Shown: positions 57,305 to 64,000 of the stretch, piece after piece
Layout of the letters: each line of letters starts with the position of its first letter
How positions within the stretch are numbered: the first letter of the stretch is position 1
Assembly: GCA_907163345.1 (NCBI GenBank)
Contig: CAJQUN010000061.1
Span: 2,914,001 to 2,978,000 of the forward strand
Direction: 5' to 3'
DNA length: 64,000 nucleotides
Source: Haberlea rhodopensis
Lineage: Eukaryota; Streptophyta; Magnoliopsida; Lamiales; Gesneriaceae
Position numbers and translations under genes: made by a program
The notes under the pieces: model-generated
What the model was told of the DNA's origin: nothing
Database searches by the model: none
The model's input: the letters and a program-made list of their open reading frames with translations, nothing else

Positions 57305-57620
57305 AAATTTTTCATATCCGCGATCGATCTTCGTCATTTGCCGATCGATCGCGGAAATCTGGCGATCGATCTTCGTAAGTTGCCGATCGATTGCGGATCT
57401 GAAATCTCCAATCTTGCTATTTGGTCCCTCCCTTTTTCCATATTTGCTCAGTTTGGTCATTTTTCACCATTTTAAGTCCATTTCATCCACTTTTATGCAT
57501 TTGGACCTAGATTCCTGAAATATACAAATATATACCAAAACGTGTAATAATTTCGAGGACTCACTACAAAAACACCCCTGATCATATATCAAATTAAGTG
57601 TAAAAACCATACTTATCAAC
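57305..57620 (-). repeat. Athila-type 3' LTR, first about 316 bp
   Basis: On the minus strand it starts TGATAAGTATGGTTTTTACAC directly after the polypurine tract (complement of ACTCCCCCAAACTT, 57621-57634). It runs to a CGATCGATCG-rich segment (57319-57395) and stops abruptly in the MULE sequence. Confidence 0.7.
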
Positions 57621-57634
57621 TCCCCCAAACTTAA

Positions 57635-59138
57635 ACTTGATCGTCTCGAGCAAGAAATAAGATCACCAAGTAAGTTCAATATTAAAAACTAAAATAAATG
57701 AATTCGCAAGTCAATCATGTAGCTCAGACATCTCACTTACAGACAAAAAGAGTCACTCGGAAAGTTCAACACGTTGTGTTTTCTCCTAGATCAAGCAACA
57801 TGTCTCTGAATCAGAACGTGCGTGTGTGCTATTGTCACTTTCAAGTTTCATGCAACTTTCACAGATCAAATCATGCTAGGTAATGAGAAGTAAGATTATC
57901 TTTGAGCACCTCATAGTCCTATTTTCAAACACTTATCCACTAATGTAGTCACTCCCTAGACTTGGATCAAAAAGGACTTTTTAAGATTGTAAAGTTAGGC
58001 CTAGGTGTTGGCTTCAAAGAAAAGATGGGATAGCACAAAGAAGAGAGTATAAGCATGTAATGTTTATATTTTTAGCACAAAATTGAGATTCTCTTCTTTT
58101 TCTTTTAGCCTTGGCCTCTTTGGGTCTTATTTAGTTTCACAAGGCTTTATCTATCTTTTTTCTTGTCTCATTCATCAATTTTTCAACAATAGCTCATCAA
58201 AATATAGCAATTTATGTGCATCTAATGAGAATCATTATACTCCCTTTAGGTAAGGATGAATTCTTTCAATTTAGGCTCATAAAGGTGGGTATAATGAGTT
58301 GCCAAAAAAATTTGTTGAATGGGGGCTAATAGTATGTTCATCATACTCCATTATTTTTCAATAAAGCTCAAAATCGGATACTAGGGATTGATGTAAACAT
58401 GGTAAGCTTGAAAGGCTCAAACGGTCCAAAGATCGCCTAGATCATCTCCTCATCAAGTTCATGACTATAAAATTTCGTCTTGAAGTGTCATCATCAAATA
58501 GTTTCTAAGGTTTTCTAAGATGCTCAAAAACAATTCATCAAGTTCACAGAGATTTTCACTACCACAAATGCAATTCACAAGATCGTGACTCAAATGTGCT
58601 AAATGTATTCATCATCTTTGACATGCTAACTCAAAACAAGATATTCACACTCATCAAAACTCAAGTTGACATGCATAGTGAGATCAAAATCCTCATTGAA
58701 TAGTCACTACTATAATTCATTCTTTTCTCAAATTTAACTCATAATTTTTTTTTTTGTTTTAGCTCATAATAATCAGACGATTCAAGTGTCAATTAAGCAC
58801 ACAACATGTGGATAAAACAAGAAAAACATGCAAGCCACTCCCCCAAACTTAAATCAAACATTGTCCTCAATGTTGAAATGATTCAAAGGGAAACAGTAAA
58901 CTCCCCTTATCAAGACGCTTGCATGAGGGTTGAGGAAGATTGGCTTTTGAAAGCTCCACTGCTGTGGGTTCATCGCTCCAATTAAGTACCTAGCAAGAGA
59001 AGAATGCAAATAAAATAGTCGACTCGAGAGATAAACAAACTAAATGCAAAAATTGAGAATAAATCAAAACTAAATAGCAAAAGGATACGCTTGGGTTGCC
59101 TCCCAAGAAGCGCTGATTTCTAGTCATCGGCTTGACCA
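57635..59138 (-). other. Athila-type internal non-coding region
   Basis: No gene. Near 58810-58880 the minus strand reads ACATTGAGGACAATGTTTGATT followed by AAGTTTGGGGGAGTGG (58835-58850), a block often seen between pol and the 3' LTR in Athila-like elements. The region 57640-58800 is A+T-rich without repeats that I can define. Confidence 0.6.
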
Positions 59139-60170
59139 TCAGAAGCAAACATCAAAGAGTGGCTGCCGCCCATAGTAAGTATCATATGATACAACAAATG
59201 GGTCTTCATTCAGTATGCCCTCAAGATTGGCATGATTGTAACAGTGTAAGCTCGTTGCTCCAACAACTTTCGGTTTGAAGTGGTATGGGAGAATGATTCT
59301 TGAGTTGGCTTCATATCTTGGAGGATGTAGTGCGGTGAAGTTGGCATCGATGGAAAATATGGATCTACATATGGCATAGAACATGTCTCCATCGATGGGC
59401 TCAAATCAGAATCTTCGAAAGTCTCTTCCTTCTCCAACATCACACTCGACTCATCTTCACATGAGAACTCCTCGGATAACATCTCTGAAGTAGGCTCAAT
59501 CTCTTGAAGAGGCTCAAGTTCCCTTGACTTTTCCACATGAGTAGGATCACTCCCCCAAACTTGTTTGGTTGAGTGATCATCATCATATAACCAAACTCGG
59601 TTCATCGCCTCTTGATTGGTAGCTCTCGTCTCTTCCTCCTGGCAGCTAGTTGAAATTGTTTCCATAAGGACCGTCATTTGCTGCTCCAGGTGGCGCATAG
59701 AGTTGGTTTGGCACTCCAAACTGTTCTCAGTTGATGCCATGAATCTTATTAATGTATCCTCTAACTGAGTTGTGACGTCTGCCTAACTATCTCACTTCTC
59801 TCCTTGATGCTCAAATGGTTGGTGCATATCATTAGGGTAGTGAGGCTCCGGTGGGTATTGGTGACTCCAATCTTGTAGTGAAGGATCACAATGCCAGTGG
59901 TAATCGAAGTCCGCCATATCATTGAACATGTGCAACACACTGTCCTCATCTCTATCAACCAGGGGACTCACAGTCACCAGTGCTCCGCTGAATACCCATC
60001 CTCGTGTCTCTGCATCCAAATCTTTGAAGAAATATTACAGAAGATTATAGTTCGAAAAGTTGTGATATCGGAATGTGTCTGCCAATTCATTGAATCTCCC
60101 CCACGCTGCATAACACGGCTCTGAATATTGTTGGACAAATCTTGTGAAGACTTGTTGATGAAGCATCACA
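59139..60170 (-). pseudogene. Athila-type gag remnant
   Basis: Minus-strand frames. Near 60155 MLHQQVFTRFVQQYSEPCYAAWGRF leads into NELADTFRYHNFSNYNLL, the Retrotrans_gag pattern of a Trp-Gly-Arg-Phe-led helix. Then DLDAETRGWVFSGALVTVSPL and HMFNDMADFDYHWH (60019-59792). MASTENSLECQTNSMRHLEQQMTVLMETI (59740-59210) is a coiled-coil-like and acidic C-terminal region. Stops and shifts lie near 60045 and 59790. The + strand copy at 63351-64000 is homologous. Confidence 0.65.
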
Positions 60171-60292
60171 AGTACCTCGCAAGAAAAATAAATAAAACTA
60201 TTTAGTTTTAATTTTTTTAATTAAATATATACAAAAGAAAAAAAATGGTTAAATTACAGTCAAAAATTCTCGTATGATATTACTAAAATTAG

Positions 60293-60310
60293 TCCCCGGC
60301 ACCGGCGCCA
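60293..60310 (-). promoter_or_regulatory. Athila-type primer binding site
   Basis: The minus strand reads TGGCGCCGGTGCCGGGGA. Athila elements have TGGCGCCGTTGCCGGGGA at this place, commonly assigned to tRNA-Asp. The site follows GATCAAGTTT at the LTR end. Confidence 0.85.
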
Positions 60311-61065
60311 AAAACTTGATCGCTATTATTTTAAACAGTTATTTTCAGTGTAGCGATTTATGTACTGCAAGTGCACGATGTCAAGTTTTAGTATAGATAG
60401 GAAGAATACGGATTGTCGAACCCACATGGACTAACAAGCAAGTACCAAATAAGATGCTTTTAACTATATTTAACCTACGAAATTGAATTAATAATTAAAC
60501 TACTAAAATTAAATTAACTACTAATCCAACCAAGTCAATAACAGTAAACGAGAAAAATCCACTAGAGAAGATTATCGAGACTTTGGCTCACCAATGCAAT
60601 CCCCTACAATTCTCGATTGAATATCCAAATATTTCTAAGGTGACGAGTTTTCCTAATGCATTCGTTATACTTTGGTCCAGTTATAACAAGTCTAATATTA
60701 ATGTTGCAGTAAACCACTCACATGTCCTTATTGCACAATTAATATCGAATAAAGATCTATGAAACTACTAGCATTCCATTTTGGTAAATCTATTGCTATC
60801 ACACGTGTGCTAGATTTTACTTGGTCCGTCTCAACCTAAAACCCACGGTATAATTTATTATATCATATTACAATATCATATGGTCAAGTCAATCAGAGTA
60901 AAGTAATCATTCAAGGGTGATCAATCCCTCAAAAGCATGAAGATCAATAAATTATACGCAAAGAATTAAAGGAATTCAATCAAATAAATCATCAAATCAT
61001 AGGTTCATGACAAAGGATTCGCCTAGCCTCGATAAATAAATTAGTTCAACATAGCAAATCAAAAC
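60311..61065 (-). repeat. Athila-type 5' LTR, 3' portion
   Basis: Minus-strand sequence ending GTGGGTTCGACAATCCG...GACATCGTGCACTTGCAGTA...GATCAAGTTT, the typical end of Athila-like LTRs ahead of the primer site. The upstream part of the LTR is lost at 61065, where a different LTR begins. Confidence 0.65.
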
Positions 61066-63350
61066 TGTAAGACCCCGTTGTAATTAAATCGGTTATTTAA
61101 CGATTAAGCAAACCCGTGTGATTTTAAGTTGGGTTTTCGAGTTGAGGTGTTCCGGATCACAACACCTATTTATAATAAAGATAAAATACATCAGATTATC
61201 TATTTTGGCATGATAATTTTCGGCCATTTTCAGAATTACCACACCATAAATTCATGTTGGACACATGGAGCAAGTGGGCACAAAAATTGAATAAAAAACT
61301 CACTCCCCAACCTTGTTTCCATCGCCCCTCACCTATATCAAGGCATGGGATTGCCTTTTACTCCAACAATCTGATATTCCCTCTCACTTTCCTCACTCCA
61401 ACAAGCAAGCTTTTCTCCCTTTTCCTTTCTATAAAAATCGAGAGTTCCTCCTCCCTTTTCCTCCATCAAAACATGCTCAAATCTTGCATGCAAGTTAGGA
61501 ATTGGATAGGAATTTAGAAGAGCTTCAAGGCTTTGGGTGTTTTTAAAAGCTTGGGAGGTATATCATTCCCTTTATATTGTTAATCTTTGATTTTAGTTCT
61601 GATTGGGTCGATTTTATGATTTTAGAGTTATGTTTATGAATAAAGAGGTGAAACTTATACTGCCATGAGTTTCAGCAGAAACTATGGTTGCATGCAGTAT
61701 ATGGCTCTGTATTTTCGACTACCTTAACTTCAAAATCTTACTGTGAGCCTTAAACAAAAGTTGTAGATATTTGCGTTGTTGTTCTGTGGCTGAAATTTGG
61801 GATCATTTGGAATTGATTTGAGTAAGATACGCCCATTTTACTAAACTATGCCAGATTCAACTCTGCATGTGCTGGAAATGCACATGCAGTGTAGAATTTC
61901 GAACTTTGGACAAAGTTTAATTTCGATTCTGTTGTCGATTTCTACATGAACTTGTAGATCTTTTCCTTCTCTTGAATTTAAAAAAAAGAATGACTTATTT
62001 TGGACTTATTTTCAATTAAATATGAATTTTATACTTCAAGTGTGCAAATCATGTTCTGCATGTGGGCGAAAATGTCATGCAGAGTGTTGTCCGAGTTCCT
62101 GAGAATTTTCGGCTAGGAATTTCGGAAACTCTCCAGAAATAAGTATTTTAGTACTTTGAGTCTCCTGTCATTTGCCACTGGAATTAACCATTTTGGTTTT
62201 AAAATGAAAAAGTTATGGCGATTTTACAAACACTGCTCGAGATGGAAAACAGAATTTCAAAAGCTACGTATTTAGTGTTTTAACTACTTTTACTGGAAGA
62301 ATTAGCCCGACATCATTAGACAAGAAACTGAAGTCCTTTGCGTTTTGGAACTTTGAGCACTGGAATCGGGTCATTTGGAAGTCATATGATTTTATTATGA
62401 TTTTTCTACTAAAACTGGTCAGTCTGATTTTGAAGGAAAAATCAGTAGGAAAACACCTTTAAAAACTTATTTTAGCTTTTGTGTCATTTAAACACTTAGT
62501 GATAATTTTGTAGTATTTATGACCAGGTTAAATAATTTCGGGACTATTTTGGAGCACTCGGTAAAATTATTACTGGTCCGAGGTACGTAGAAAACGGGTT
62601 TTATCACAATGTCTGGCAAAGACATGTGATGTTCCCGGGTATGATTTACTTGTCATTACTTGCTCCTTATGTGACTATGTGATAAGTTGATTTGCAGTAT
62701 GTGAATTACATGGTACATTGACTGCATGATATATGATGACATGAGATTTGAGGTGCATCACATGAGATTATGATATTGCATGATGCATTGAAACGCATGG
62801 ACATTGAGCATGTCATGTTGAGCCTTTTGATTCGTTCTTGGTACCTATATCTTTTCTTGGTATGAGTGATGCGTGTCTGGGGATGATGGGCACCCGTTGG
62901 CTCGGCAGGAGTGAGAGTGAGCTGAGGGATGCCGGAGCGACGAGCGTGCCGACGTCGCCCAGACACGAGGATGATGGACCGCCGATGGCTCGACTGAGAG
63001 ATAGATCGGAGCGCGGAGCGTGTCACATCCTGCTCGAGCACTGATGAGTGATTGATGATTTCCTTTGGACCCTTGAGACAGGGATATTCGAGATTTGATA
63101 CCCTTCATGTGCATTTGCATTCATGCACGGCATACATCGCATGTTATTTTTCATACACTGTGATTTTATCTGTTTCTCGTACTGGGGTTCTGACCCCCTT
63201 CGCGGGGCTGTCATGTCTTTGTTGGATGGACATGACAGGTATTGCAGGTGGACTAATGCCGGATGCTCAGGAGGAAGCATCCAGGAGTGCTAGGGCTCCG
63301 TGAGCACGAGTTCTTGTCTGTTTTGTTGAGTCATTTTCCCAGTTGGCGCC
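61066..63350 (+). repeat. LTR-like sequence (TGTAAGACCCCG start), possibly truncated
   Basis: It starts TGTAAGACCCCGTTGTAATT. CTATAAAAATCGAG at about 61428-61441 is a good TATA box, followed by a pyrimidine-rich leader and a GGGAG|GTATAT splice donor (about 61553). Downstream lie CACCCGTTGGCTCGGCAGGAG (62890-62911), GGATGATGGACCGC and GACCCCCTTCGCGGGGCTGTCATG (63191-63214). I see no coding sequence. The right end is unclear: after CATTTTCCCAGTTGGCGCCG (63332-63351) it passes into Athila-like leader sequence. It is probably a gypsy LTR of another lineage. No target duplication found. Confidence 0.55.
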
Positions 63351-64000
63351 GTAATTTAACCATTTTTTATTTATTTCTTTCGAAAAAAAAATAAATAACT
63401 AAATTTATTTTGTTTTTGTTTTGTTTGTCTTGTGAGATACTTGGAGATGCTACATCAACAAACATTCACAAGCTTTGCCCAACAACATTCCGAGCCATTC
63501 TATGTAGTTTGAGAGATATTCAACAACTTAGCAAACACATTTCAGTATCATGATTTTTCGAACTATAATCTTTTGCAATGTTTCTACAATGGATTGGATT
63601 TGGAGATACAAGGATGGATATTGAATGATGCTTTGGCAATCGGTAGTCCCCTGTTTGATAAAGATGAAGACATTGTATTGCACTTGTTCAATGATATGGG
63701 GGATTTTGATTACCACTGGCACTGTAATACTTCACTACAAGGTTGGAGTAACCAATACCCACCGAAGCCTCACTACACTCATCTTATAAACCAACCATTC
63801 GAGCATCTTGGAGAGAAGAGAGATAGTTCTACAGAAGTAATGGCTCAGTCAGAGGATATGTTACTTAGATCCATGGCGTCAACTGAGAAACGTTTAGAAA
63901 ACCGGACCAATTCTATACGTCACCTAGAGGAGCAATTAGCATTCCTTGTGGAAACCATTTCAATGAGCTTCCAAGAGGAGGAGATGAGATCTACAAATCA
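63351..64000 (+). pseudogene. Athila-type gag leader and gag remnant, + strand copy (runs off window)
   Basis: Homologous to the complement of 60255-59620. It begins at TAATTTAACCATTTTTT. MLHQQTFTSFAQQHSEPFYVV starts at 63449 and stops. Then LEIQGWILNDALAIGSPLFDKDED, HLFNDMGDFDYHWH and SMASTEKRLENRTNSIRHLEEQ continue in another frame. About 45 bp between TTGGCGCC and TAATTTAACC in the minus-strand copy are missing here. The copy lies head to head with the remnant at 57305-61065 and continues beyond the window. Confidence 0.65.

Larger units (their letters stand above)
57305..61065 (-). mobile_element. Athila-type Ty3/gypsy remnant, truncated at both ends
   Basis: Minus-strand order: LTR 3' portion (61065-60311), primer site 60293-60310, gag remnants (about 60170-59139), non-coding interior, polypurine tract 57621-57634, then the start of the 3' LTR at 57620 (TGATAAGTATGG...) truncated at 57305. 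There is no protease, RT or integrase: about 1 kb of gag is followed directly by 3' non-coding sequence. It is therefore a deletion derivative. The left end abuts the MULE transposase and the right end abuts a TGTAAGACC-type LTR at 61066. No duplication links the two ends. Confidence 0.8.

Noticed and set aside
61254..61517. 87-codon frame in the LTR-like block, with Ser/Phe/Leu-rich composition
   Set aside because: It overlaps the TATA box and pyrimidine-rich leader. The composition is explained by that, and no family is recognised.

Overview
This window is plant nuclear DNA, most likely from a eudicot. It is A+T-rich and holds no credible host gene. Almost every supportable feature is a transposable element or an old pararetroviral insertion. 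The evidence is plant-specific: Ty1/copia and Ty3/gypsy polyproteins, primer sites for initiator-tRNA-Met (TGGTATCAGAGC), an Athila-type primer site, a plant mobile domain (PMD) gene and a MuDR-type transposase.

Layout. (1) 1-318: Ty3/gypsy integrase fragment. (2) The oldest recognisable layer is a minus-strand Caulimoviridae-like endogenous pararetrovirus, cut into pieces: 330-1981 (downstream ORF, RNase H), 26557-27850 (capsid C-terminus with zinc knuckle) and about 48190-49698 (capsid middle, upstream ORFs, primer site). (3) A Sirevirus-like copia element, E1 (1982-26551, duplication TAACG), lies inside it. A second element of the same lineage, E2 (8993-21691, duplication AAATT), lies inside E1. 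(4) A 469-bp hAT-type MITE (27014-27482, duplication TTTCTGCT) interrupts the pararetroviral capsid region. (5) A minus-strand copia element, E3 (28485-46694, duplication GGAAA), carries a non-coding long-LTR element, E4 (30732-40363, duplication TATCC), between its reverse transcriptase and RNase H. (6) 49843-51975: lone LTR resembling E4's. (7) 52859-57304: remains of a Mutator-like element with a PMD gene (+) converging on a MuDR-type transposase (-) whose N-terminal half is flipped. (8) 57305-61065: Athila-type remnant (-). (9) 61066-63350: LTR-like sequence. (10) 63351-64000: a second Athila-type gag leader (+), running off the window.

Perfect target-site duplications give a relative history: pararetrovirus first, then E1 before E2, and separately E3 before E4. 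All polyproteins carry frameshifts or stops. E2 is the best preserved, and its two 1.6-kb LTRs are nearly identical. The least ordinary material is the PMD/transposase pair, the dismembered pararetrovirus, and the stop codons shared by E1 and E2.

Coordinates come from reading the sequence by eye. Boundaries marked 'about' are uncertain by tens of bases.
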